Shown: piece after piece, positions 1 through 5,771 of the stretch
Position numbering within the stretch: the stretch's first letter is position 1
Layout: the number at the start of each line of letters is the position of its first letter
DNA from: an uncultured Prevotella sp.
GTDB taxonomy: Bacteria > Bacteroidota > Bacteroidia > Bacteroidales > Bacteroidaceae
Direction of reading: 5' to 3'
DNA length: 5,771 bases
Assembly: GCF_900549175.1 (NCBI RefSeq)
Contig: NZ_URNN01000175.1
Span: 1-5,771, forward strand
The notes under the pieces: model-generated
Database searches by the model: none
Told to the model about the DNA's origin: nothing
The model's input: only the letters and a program-made list of their open reading frames with translations
Made by a program: the position numbers and the translations under genes

Positions 1-246
1 CCGCTCTATTTCGAGAAAAAAGAAATGTTAAATTTTAAGAATTATCAGGACAAAACAAGCACAGCCCCGCCCCCCTATAATCCCCAAAAGGGGATGCCGA
101 GCCGCAGAGGCGTCAACTCAACCCGCTGGAGAAATTATGTTCATCCTACATCAGATATTTCAAAAAGACAATGTCATCTGCATGGGGTGAAACAAGCAAA
201 TTATAAGCAAGCGGGCAAAATTTGTTTTCAATTATTCACAAAAACG
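1..246. other. Upstream intergenic region, no supported gene
   Basis: I see no supported gene here. One plus-strand frame is open from the window edge to base 285, with its first ATG at 25. Its translation is low-complexity and matches no family I know, and it runs straight through the thrA promoter, so I do not call it. The other two plus frames close early, at 29-31 and 36-38. One of these short tails could be the end of an upstream gene, but nothing identifies it. No tRNA T-loop and no riboswitch I recognise is visible. Visible structure is limited to a C-rich run (65-75), the hairpin at 80-95, and an A/T-rich stretch from about 190 onward that leads into the promoter. Confidence 0.6.
80..95. 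repeat. Short perfect inverted repeat (ATCCCC-AAAA-GGGGAT)
   Basis: A 6-bp perfect stem with an AAAA loop, directly preceded by a C-rich run (CCCC at 65-68, CCCCCC at 70-75) that could pair alternatively with the same GGGG. No T-run follows on either strand, so it does not look like an intrinsic terminator. It may be a remnant of a dispersed intergenic repeat or a transcript 3' end structure; its function is unknown. The palindrome is read directly from the sequence, and any role is inference. Confidence 0.5.
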
Positions 247-277
247 TTGGCAATAAAGATAATTCTTACTAATTTTG
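247..277 (+). promoter_or_regulatory. Bacteroidetes-type promoter for the thr operon
   Basis: The -7 element TAATTTTG (270-277) matches the Bacteroidetes primary sigma factor consensus TAnnTTTG exactly. Nineteen bases upstream lies TTGG (247-250), close to the -33 consensus TTTG. The spacing equals the N19 known for this promoter class, and the surroundings are A/T-rich. Transcription would start near 283-286, giving a leader of about 70 nt before thrA. No other equally good site lies between 1 and 352. Confidence 0.75.
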
Positions 278-310
278 CGCATTAAAATATGAAATAAGAA
301 CAAAACAGTG

Positions 311-327
311 CCCCGTTTGTCAAGGGG
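311..327 (+). promoter_or_regulatory. Leader hairpin upstream of thrA
   Basis: CCCC (311-314) can pair with GGGG (324-327), extended by TT/AA across a bulged G to leave a TGTC loop. It lies within the predicted 5' leader. An A-rich stretch follows rather than a T-run, so it is not a terminator or classical attenuator. The purine run AAGGGGAAA (322-330) resembles a Shine-Dalgarno sequence but sits 22 nt before the thrA ATG, too far for normal use, and is partly inside the stem. It may affect mRNA stability or initiation; a function is not shown. Confidence 0.4.
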
Positions 328-352
328 AAATATATAATAAGCAATAACACAT

Positions 353-2782
353 ATGAAAGTATTAAAATTTGGCGGAACATCCGTAGGTTCCGTAGAAAGC
401 ATCCTCAGTCTGAAAAAAATCGTTGAGAGCCAACGTCATGAAACCATCGTTGTGGTGAGTGCGCTTGGAGGTGTAACCGACAAACTCATATCCACTTCAC
501 AAACAGCCATGACAGGCGACGAACGATATAAGGATGAGTTTGCCGCCATCGCAAAACGACATCACGAAATGGTAAACGCCGTGATAACAGACAAGGAGCA
601 GCATGACAGGCTGACAGCCGAAATAGACAACCTGCTGAACGAACTGAGTTCCATCTATCACGGAGTGTTCCTTATCAAAGACCTCAGCGCGAAGACTTTG
701 GCCGCCATCGTGAGCTATGGCGAAAGACTGAGCAGCAGAATAGTTGCCACACTTATTGACGGTGCCCGATGGTACGACTCACGCGAATTTATCAAGACCG
801 AGTTCAAACACGGCAAACACATACTCGACAGCGAACTGACGAACAGTCTGGTGCACGACACGTTCAAGGAACTTCCAAAAGTAGCGCTCATTCCCGGATT
901 CATAAGCACAGACAAAAATTCGGGCGAGACAACCAACCTCGGACGCGGAGGAAGCGACTACACGGCGTCAATCGTCGCTGCGGCACTCGACGCCGAAGCA
1001 CTTGAGATATGGACCGACGTTAACGGATTCATGACCGCCGACCCGAGAGTGATACCCGCCGCCTATACCATCAGCGAACTGAGCTATGTGGAGGCCATGG
1101 AGCTTTGCAACTTCGGTGCAAAAGTCATCTACCCGCCAACAATATATCCGGTATGCGTGAAAAACATACCCATCAGAGTGAAAAACACATTCTGCCCTGA
1201 AGCTCCCGGAACGATAATAAAGGAGAAGGTGGACAACGACCTCAAACCCATCAAGGGCATATCGAGCATAGGCGGCACAACCCTCATCACCGTGACCGGT
1301 CTGTCGATGGTGGGTGTTATAGGCGTAAACCGCCGCATCTTCACGGCACTGGCCGACAACGGAATATCGGTGTTCATGGTGTCGCAGGCATCGTCGGAAA
1401 ACTCTACATCCATAGGTGTGCGCGACGAAGATGCCGACGGGGCCGTGGAAGTGCTCAACGCCGAATTTTCAAAAGAGATAGAGACCGGCGCCATGTTCCC
1501 CATGCACGCCGAGAGCGGACTGGCCACCGTGGCCATCGTCGGCGAGAACATGAAGCACACACCCGGCATCGCCGGCAAGCTGTTCGGCACACTGGGACGT
1601 TCGGGCATCAGCGTGATAGCCTGCGCACAAGGCGCATCGGAGACAAACATCTCGTTCGTAATAAATTCAAAATATCTGCGCAAGTCGCTCAACGTGCTTC
1701 ACGACTCGTTCTTTCTGAGCGAATATAAAGTGCTAAACCTCTTCATCTGCGGCACCGGAACCGTGGGCGGCAACCTGATAGAGCAGATACGCCTGCAGCA
1801 GCAGAAGCTTATGGAAAGCCGGCGGTTAAAGCTAAACGTAGTTGGCATAATGAGCAGCCGCAAGGCCGTGTTCTGCCGCGACGGCATACGGCTGGACAAG
1901 TACAGGGAACTGCTGGACAACTCGGAGGACAGCTGCACCGAACATATCAGGGATGAAGTTACGGGCATGAACATCTTCAACAGCGTGTTCGTGGACTGTA
2001 CGGCAAGTGCCGACGTGGCCGGACTGTACCAGACATTCCTCGAACACAACATCTCGGTAGTGGCGGCCAACAAAGTGGCGGCGTCCAACGACTACGACAG
2101 CTATGTAAAACTGAAGGAGACAGCCATGCGCCGAGGCGTGAAATACCTGTTCGAGACAAACGTCGGCGCCGGACTGCCCATCATCGGAACCATCAACGAC
2201 CTGCGCAATTCGGGCGACAAAATACTGAAAATAGAGGCCGTGCTCAGCGGCACCCTCAACTTCATATTCAACGAGCTGTCGGCAGACGTGTCATTCTCCG
2301 AGACGGTGAAAAGGGCCAAACAGCAAGGCTACAGCGAGCCCGACCCGCGTATAGACCTGAGCGGCAAGGACGTTGTGCGCAAGCTCGTGATACTGACACG
2401 CGAGGCCGGATATAAGGTGGAGCAGGACGATGTGGAGAAAAACCTATTCATACCACAAGACATGTTCGACGGAACACTTGAAGAGTTCTGGCAGAAACTG
2501 CCGTCGCTCGACGCCGGTTTTGAGGAGAAGCGCAAGGTGCTGGAGGCCAACGGCCAGCGATGGCGTTTCGTGGCGAAGATGGACCATGGCAACACCAGTG
2601 TAAGTCTCGAGTCGGTAAGCCGCCACCATCCGTTCTACGGCTTGGAAGGTTCCAACAACATAGTGCTGCTCACCACCGAACGCTATAAGGAATACCCCAT
2701 GCTCATACAGGGCTACGGAGCCGGTGCCGAGGTTACGGCAGCGGGCGTGTTTGCCAACATCATGTCGATAGCCAATATCTGA
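353..2782 (+). CDS. thrA: Bifunctional aspartokinase / homoserine dehydrogenase
   Basis: This 809-residue cytosolic enzyme would phosphorylate aspartate and, with its second domain, reduce aspartate semialdehyde to homoserine using NAD(P)H. The kinase half (about 1-290) opens with KFGGTSVG (5-12) and carries TTNLGRGGSDYTA (193-205) and WTDVNGFMTADPR (220-232). Two ACT regions follow (about 309-380 and 390-455), the expected site of allosteric amino acid control. The dehydrogenase half starts with the Rossmann loop GTGTVGG (467-473), then NKVAASN (573-579), ETNVGAGLP (601-609), SGTLNFIFNE (632-641) and EPDPRIDLSGKDVVRK (662-677). By alignment with yeast homoserine dehydrogenase, E662, D673 and K677 match the catalytic-site E208, D219 and K223. 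The length is close to E. coli ThrA (820). The ATG at 353 puts the kinase motif at the expected N-terminus; no Shine-Dalgarno is seen, as is usual in Bacteroidetes. It could be MetL-like in its regulation, but first position in a threonine operon favours thrA and threonine feedback (inference). Confidence 0.96.
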   Translation: MKVLKFGGTSVGSVESILSLKKIVESQRHETIVVVSALGGVTDKLISTSQTAMTGDERYKDEFAAIAKRHHEMVNAVITDKEQHDRLTAEIDNLLNELSSIYHGVFLIKDLSAKTLAAIVSYGERLSSRIVATLIDGARWYDSREFIKTEFKHGKHILDSELTNSLVHDTFKELPKVALIPGFISTDKNSGETTNLGRGGSDYTASIVAAALDAEALEIWTDVNGFMTADPRVIPAAYTISELSYVEAMELCNFGAKVIYPPTIYPVCVKNIPIRVKNTFCPEAPGTIIKEKVDNDLKPIKGISSIGGTTLITVTGLSMVGVIGVNRRIFTALADNGISVFMVSQASSENSTSIGVRDEDADGAVEVLNAEFSKEIETGAMFPMHAESGLATVAIVGENMKHTPGIAGKLFGTLGRSGISVIACAQGASETNISFVINSKYLRKSLNVLHDSFFLSEYKVLNLFICGTGTVGGNLIEQIRLQQQKLMESRRLKLNVVGIMSSRKAVFCRDGIRLDKYRELLDNSEDSCTEHIRDEVTGMNIFNSVFVDCTASADVAGLYQTFLEHNISVVAANKVAASNDYDSYVKLKETAMRRGVKYLFETNVGAGLPIIGTINDLRNSGDKILKIEAVLSGTLNFIFNELSADVSFSETVKRAKQQGYSEPDPRIDLSGKDVVRKLVILTREAGYKVEQDDVEKNLFIPQDMFDGTLEEFWQKLPSLDAGFEEKRKVLEANGQRWRFVAKMDHGNTSVSLESVSRHHPFYGLEGSNNIVLLTTERYKEYPMLIQGYGAGAEVTAAGVFANIMSIANI

Positions 2783-2789
2783 CCTGCGT

Positions 2790-4028
2790 ATGAAACACAT
2801 TATTATATTAGGAGACGGCATGGCCGACAACCCCGTGGAACGCCTCGGCGGCAAGACCCTGCTCGAATACGCCCGCCCGCAATATATGAACATGCTGGCC
2901 CGACAGGGACGCACCGGCAGACTGATGACCATTCCCGAAGGTTATCAGCCGGGCAGCGAAGTGGCCAACACCTCTATACTCGGCTACGACCTTGACGAGG
3001 TTTACGAAGGCCGCGGACCGCTCGAGGCGGCAAGCATTGGCTACGACATGCAACCCGGCGACCTCGCCCTGCGCTGCAACATAATAACACTGGAAGACGG
3101 AAAGATAAAGAACCATCACGGCGGACACCTCACCACCGAACAGGGGGACATACTGATAAAGTATCTCGACGAGCATCTGGGCAACGACCGCGTGAAGTTC
3201 ATCACCGGCATACAGTACCGCCATCTGCTCATCATACGCGGCGGCAACAAGCACCTTGTATGCGCCCCGCCGCACGACCACCCTAACGAAGAGTGGCGCA
3301 AGCTGATGATAAAGGCCGGAGACAGCAGCAACGGACAGCAACAACAGCCGACAGAACTGAGCGCTGAAGAGACGGCCGCACTGCTCAACAGCCTCATACT
3401 GAAGTCGCAGAAACTGCTCGCCGCACATCCGTTCAACAAAGACCGCGCGGTGAAGGCCAACAGTATATGGCCGTGGGGAGGCGGCTACAGGCCGCAGATG
3501 AAGCCCCTCGGCGAGATGTACCCGCAGATAAGACACGGTTCGGTGATATCGGCAGTAGACCTGATACGCGGCATAGGCCGCTATGCCGGGCTGCAGAGAA
3601 TAGAGGTGGAGGGCATAACGGGGCTTCACACCACCAACTACGAGGGCAAGGCTGAGGCGGCCATAAACGCCCTGAAGTCAGACAGCGACTTTGTCTTCCT
3701 GCACATAGAGGCCAGCGACGAGGCCGGGCACGACGGCGACCTGGAACTGAAACTGAAGACAATAGACTATCTCGACAGCCGCATCATCCGCCCCATCTAC
3801 GAGACGGTAAGTACATGGACCGGCACACCCGTCTGCATAGCCGTGCTGCCCGACCACCCCACCCCCGTCGAAATACGCACACACGTCAGCGCGCCCGTAC
3901 CTTTTATAATATGGCATCCGGGCATCGTGCCCGATGATGTGCAGCAGTATGACGAGCGGAGTTGCGTCAGCGGAAGCTACGGACTGTTGCGCCCCACGCA
4001 ATTCATGAAAGAGCTGATGAACGTCTGA
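2790..4028 (+). CDS. apgM: Cofactor-independent phosphoglycerate mutase-like protein, proposed homoserine kinase
   Basis: This 412-residue cytosolic protein belongs to the archaeal-type phosphoglycerate mutase family (alkaline phosphatase superfamily). Bacteroidetes members next to threonine genes are known as a proposed homoserine kinase subfamily. The expected metal site appears complete by comparison with iPGM: D9 in LGDGMAD, S56 in PGSEVAN (the phosphoserine/nucleophile position), D310 and H314 in EASDEAGHDGD, D355 and H356 in LPDHPTP, and H365 in IRTH. Other family motifs are GRGPLEA (74-80), NHHGGHL (108-114), NSIWPWGGG (from about 224) and RGIGRYAGL. A Q-rich hydrophilic loop (QQQQ at 183-186) looks like a tolerated insertion. 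The start lies 7 nt after the thrA stop, implying co-transcription and probably translational coupling. Lying between homoserine dehydrogenase and threonine synthase, with no GHMP ThrB present, it most likely supplies O-phosphohomoserine. The family assignment is firm, the kinase role is inferred, and a glycolytic mutase role is the alternative. Confidence 0.88.
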   Translation: MKHIIILGDGMADNPVERLGGKTLLEYARPQYMNMLARQGRTGRLMTIPEGYQPGSEVANTSILGYDLDEVYEGRGPLEAASIGYDMQPGDLALRCNIITLEDGKIKNHHGGHLTTEQGDILIKYLDEHLGNDRVKFITGIQYRHLLIIRGGNKHLVCAPPHDHPNEEWRKLMIKAGDSSNGQQQQPTELSAEETAALLNSLILKSQKLLAAHPFNKDRAVKANSIWPWGGGYRPQMKPLGEMYPQIRHGSVISAVDLIRGIGRYAGLQRIEVEGITGLHTTNYEGKAEAAINALKSDSDFVFLHIEASDEAGHDGDLELKLKTIDYLDSRIIRPIYETVSTWTGTPVCIAVLPDHPTPVEIRTHVSAPVPFIIWHPGIVPDDVQQYDERSCVSGSYGLLRPTQFMKELMNV

Positions 4029-4060
4029 CAGCAGCTTTTATCCGCGGAAAAAGAAATTCC

Positions 4061-4090
4061 CGAAACAACAACAAGAAAACAATAACAACA
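4061..4090 (+). promoter_or_regulatory. A-rich translation leader before thrC
   Basis: The last 30 nt before the thrC ATG are almost entirely A and C, with a single T and only two G, and contain no Shine-Dalgarno sequence. Bacteroidetes commonly start translation from unstructured A-rich leaders, so this segment probably serves as the ribosome-entry region of thrC within the operon transcript. No internal promoter with a TAnnTTTG box is visible in the 62-nt gap. The composition is observed; the role is inferred. Confidence 0.5.
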
Positions 4091-5395
4091 ATGAAATATT
4101 ACAGCACCAACAGAAAAGCGCCTCTTGCCACACTTCATGAAGCCGTGGTAAAAGGACTCGCCGGCGACCGCGGGCTATACATGCCCGAGCGGATAAAGCC
4201 GCTGCCGAAAGAGTTTTATGACAACATCGGCAAAATGACCTTTCAGGAAATAGCCTGCACCGTGGCCGACGCCTTCTTCGGCGAGGACATAGAGGCCGAC
4301 GCCCTGCACGCCATTGTCTGCGACACCCTTCAATTCGACTGCCCTGTAGCCAAAGTCACCGACACCATCCACTCTCTCGAACTCTTCCACGGCCCCACCC
4401 TCGCCTTCAAGGATGTGGGTGCGCGCTTCATGGCCCGCCTGCTGCAATACTTCATACGGCGTGATGGCAACGGAGACCCAGTGCATGTGCTCGTGGCCAC
4501 AAGCGGCGATACGGGGTCGGCCGTGGCCAACGGATTCCTCGGTGTCGACGGCATACACGTGCACGTGCTTTATCCCAAAGGCAAGGTCAGCGACATACAG
4601 GAAAGCCAGTTCACCACTTTGGGCCGCAACATCACCGCCATCGAGGTTGACGGCGTGTTCGACGACTGTCAGGCACTGGTGAAGAGTGCCTTCATGGACG
4701 AGGAACTTAACAGACACATGCAGCTCACATCGGCCAACTCCATCAACGTGGCCCGCTTCCTGCCGCAGGCCTTCTACTACTTCAACGCATACGCACGGAT
4801 GAAGGAGCGCGGCTTGGCAGACAATATGGTGGTGTGCGTGCCCAGCGGCAACTTCGGCAACATCACCGCGGCACTCTTCGGCCACCGCATGGGCCTGCCG
4901 GTGAAACGCTTCATAGCCGCCAACAACGCCAACGACATCTTCTACAACTACCTGCAAACGGGCGAATACAACCCCAAGCCCAGCGTCCGCACGATAGCCA
5001 ACGCCATGGACGTGGGAGACCCGAGCAACTTCGCACGCATCACCGACCTCTACGGCAGCAACCACGAAAGCATCACCCGGCTGATAAGCGGCGCCACCTA
5101 CACTGACGCTCAGATAGCCGAGACAATGGCCGCATGCCACCGCGAGACCGGCTACATACTCGACCCGCACGGTGCCTGCGGCTACCGCGCATTGGCCGAA
5201 GGGCTCCGCCCCGGCGAGACCGGCGTGTTCTGCGAGACGGCCCATCCCGCGAAATTCAAGGAAACGGTGGAGCGGATTATCGGCACAGAAGTCGACATAC
5301 CCGAGCGCCTCGCCGTATTCATGAATGGTAAAAAGGAGAAAACACCCATGTCAAAGGAGTTCGGCGACTTCAAAAAGTATCTGATGAAACAATGA
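4091..5395 (+). CDS. thrC: Threonine synthase
   Basis: This 434-residue PLP enzyme (fold type II) converts O-phosphohomoserine to threonine and phosphate, the last step of the pathway. The PLP-binding lysine is K107 in HGPTLAFKD (100-108), the same position and context as in E. coli ThrC. ATSGDTGSAVANG (136-148) and VPSGNFGNITAA (from residue 250) are the expected phosphate and cofactor loops, and DPHGACGY and CETAHPAKF mark the C-terminal region. The N-terminus beginning MKYYSTNRKAPLATL followed by GDRGLYMPE is typical of the bacterial ThrC class of about 430 residues. The frame is open further upstream to 3962, but that stretch overlaps the 3' end of the preceding gene and encodes basic, N-rich sequence absent from the family, so the ATG at 4091 is chosen. 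It is the last gene of the operon, followed by a terminator. Confidence 0.96.
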   Translation: MKYYSTNRKAPLATLHEAVVKGLAGDRGLYMPERIKPLPKEFYDNIGKMTFQEIACTVADAFFGEDIEADALHAIVCDTLQFDCPVAKVTDTIHSLELFHGPTLAFKDVGARFMARLLQYFIRRDGNGDPVHVLVATSGDTGSAVANGFLGVDGIHVHVLYPKGKVSDIQESQFTTLGRNITAIEVDGVFDDCQALVKSAFMDEELNRHMQLTSANSINVARFLPQAFYYFNAYARMKERGLADNMVVCVPSGNFGNITAALFGHRMGLPVKRFIAANNANDIFYNYLQTGEYNPKPSVRTIANAMDVGDPSNFARITDLYGSNHESITRLISGATYTDAQIAETMAACHRETGYILDPHGACGYRALAEGLRPGETGVFCETAHPAKFKETVERIIGTEVDIPERLAVFMNGKKEKTPMSKEFGDFKKYLMKQ

Positions 5396-5442
5396 CCCGG
5401 TGAATAACGGCACAGTGAAACAACGTACATAATGGAAAGGAC

Positions 5443-5486
5443 AAAAGACAGGATGACGCACACAAAGTGGGCTTCCTGTCTTTTTT
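5443..5486 (+). terminator. Intrinsic terminator of the thr operon
   Basis: An 11-bp perfect stem (AAAAGACAGGA at 5443-5453 with TCCTGTCTTTT at 5474-5484) is followed by T-residues through 5486. The 20-nt apical region can fold further: CAC (5461-5463) with GTG (5467-5469) over an AAA loop, and GC/GC outside an A-G mismatch. It lies 47 nt after the thrC stop. The A-tract on the 5' side gives four U on the opposite strand, so weak bidirectional activity is possible. Confidence 0.85.
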
Positions 5487-5566
5487 GTATAACGGTTTTC
5501 CGTGATTTAGACCGTTCCACGCCAACATTATGTACAAAACACATCCAATTATCGACAATAATTTAT

Positions 5567-5574
5567 TAAATTTG
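5567..5574 (+). promoter_or_regulatory. -7 box of a promoter for the downstream gene
   Basis: TAAATTTG matches the Bacteroidetes -7 consensus TAnnTTTG exactly and sits 24 nt before the next start codon, in A/T-rich DNA after the terminator. Transcription would begin near 5580-5583. No TTTG or TTG is found at the expected -33 distance (about 5544-5547 reads TCCA), so the upstream element is weak or absent; activator dependence is possible. Confidence 0.45.
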
Positions 5575-5598
5575 TATCTGTTATTTTCAAGCAACCAA

Positions 5599-5771
5599 AT
5601 GAAACGAACATCAACAACCATAATAATGAAGGCTGTCGCAAGCCTGCTTTTTATTCTCTATACAACAGTTTCCACAGCCAACGACGCCGATGACTTCGCA
5701 CGTCTGAGAGCCGTTGCAGACAGTTTCCACTCAGTGGGACACACCGACTCGGCCATTGTCGAAGCCACACG
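5599..5771 (+). CDS. N-terminal fragment of an exported protein (runs off window)
   Basis: Fifty-seven codons are visible before the window ends. The N-terminus has a basic start (MKR, then a second K at residue 11), a hydrophobic core around AVASLLFILYTTVS, and a plausible signal peptidase I site after VSTA (residue 27), so the product is probably exported to the periplasm or membrane. The mature part begins NDADDFARLRAVADSFHS and then VGHTDSAIVEA, an amphipathic helix-turn-helix spacing that resembles the first repeat of the periplasmic TPR sensors of Bacteroidetes histidine kinases and regulators. That resemblance is weak, because only about 30 mature residues are present. A second in-frame ATG at 5626 would also leave a short signal peptide. 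It has its own promoter candidate and lies after the thr terminator, so it is probably a separate transcription unit. The function is unassigned. Confidence 0.7.
   Translation, partial: MKRTSTTIIMKAVASLLFILYTTVSTANDADDFARLRAVADSFHSVGHTDSAIVEAT

Noticed and set aside
25..285. 86-codon plus-strand frame upstream of thrA
   Set aside because: It runs through the thrA promoter, has no recognisable domain, is low-complexity, and is simply open from the window edge.
289..297. Minimal ATG-AAA-TAA upstream reading frame as a regulatory leader peptide
   Set aside because: It has only two codons and no Thr or Ile codons; it is likely by chance in A/T-rich DNA and lies only a few bases after the predicted transcription start.
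311..327. Leader hairpin as an intrinsic terminator or attenuator
   Set aside because: It is followed by AAATATATAA rather than a T-run, and no competing antiterminator is visible.
2808..3629. Minus-strand frame (273 codons) opposite the PGM-like gene
   Set aside because: It is a shadow frame lying wholly inside a well-supported gene, with no domain signature.
3962..4090. N-terminal extension of thrC to an upstream ATG
   Set aside because: It overlaps the end of the preceding gene in another frame and encodes basic, Asn-rich sequence not found in threonine synthases; the ATG at 4091 gives the family N-terminus.
4175..5245. Long minus-strand frame (356 codons) opposite thrC
   Set aside because: It is a shadow of the thrC codon pattern. 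The composition is Val/Gly/Ala/His-rich with no motif, while thrC on the plus strand is unambiguous.

Overview
The window carries a threonine-biosynthesis operon from a member of the Bacteroidetes, most likely a Prevotella/Bacteroides-type Bacteroidales. Three things support this placement. The candidate promoters match the Bacteroidetes sigma-ABfr pattern (a -7 box of the form TAnnTTTG, with a -33 box 19 nt upstream for thrA). Start codons are preceded by A/T-rich or A-rich leaders without Shine-Dalgarno sequences. The gene order thrA - PGM-like gene - thrC is, from memory, characteristic of this phylum. The genus cannot be fixed from the sequence alone.

Layout: 1-246 holds no recognisable gene, only a C-rich stretch and a short perfect hairpin. 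A strong promoter candidate at 247-277 gives a transcript with a leader of about 70 nt. thrA (353-2782) encodes a fused aspartokinase/homoserine dehydrogenase. Seven nucleotides after its stop, a gene of the archaeal-type cofactor-independent phosphoglycerate mutase family begins (2790-4028); in this context it is the proposed homoserine kinase. After a 62-nt gap with an A-rich leader comes thrC, threonine synthase (4091-5395). A strong intrinsic terminator (5443-5486) closes the operon. A new transcription unit then starts, and only the first 57 codons of its gene, an exported protein, lie in the window.

Together the three complete genes would cover most of the route from aspartate to threonine: aspartate to aspartyl phosphate (ThrA N-terminal half), aspartate semialdehyde to homoserine (ThrA C-terminal half), homoserine to O-phosphohomoserine (the PGM-like protein, by inference) and O-phosphohomoserine to threonine (ThrC). 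Aspartate-semialdehyde dehydrogenase (Asd) is not in the window, and no GHMP-type thrB is present.

The main point of interest is the PGM-like protein in the homoserine kinase position, which appears to keep the complete metal/serine active site of a phosphomutase. I recognise this as a known but unusual arrangement rather than a new system. The rest of the window looks like ordinary core metabolism.
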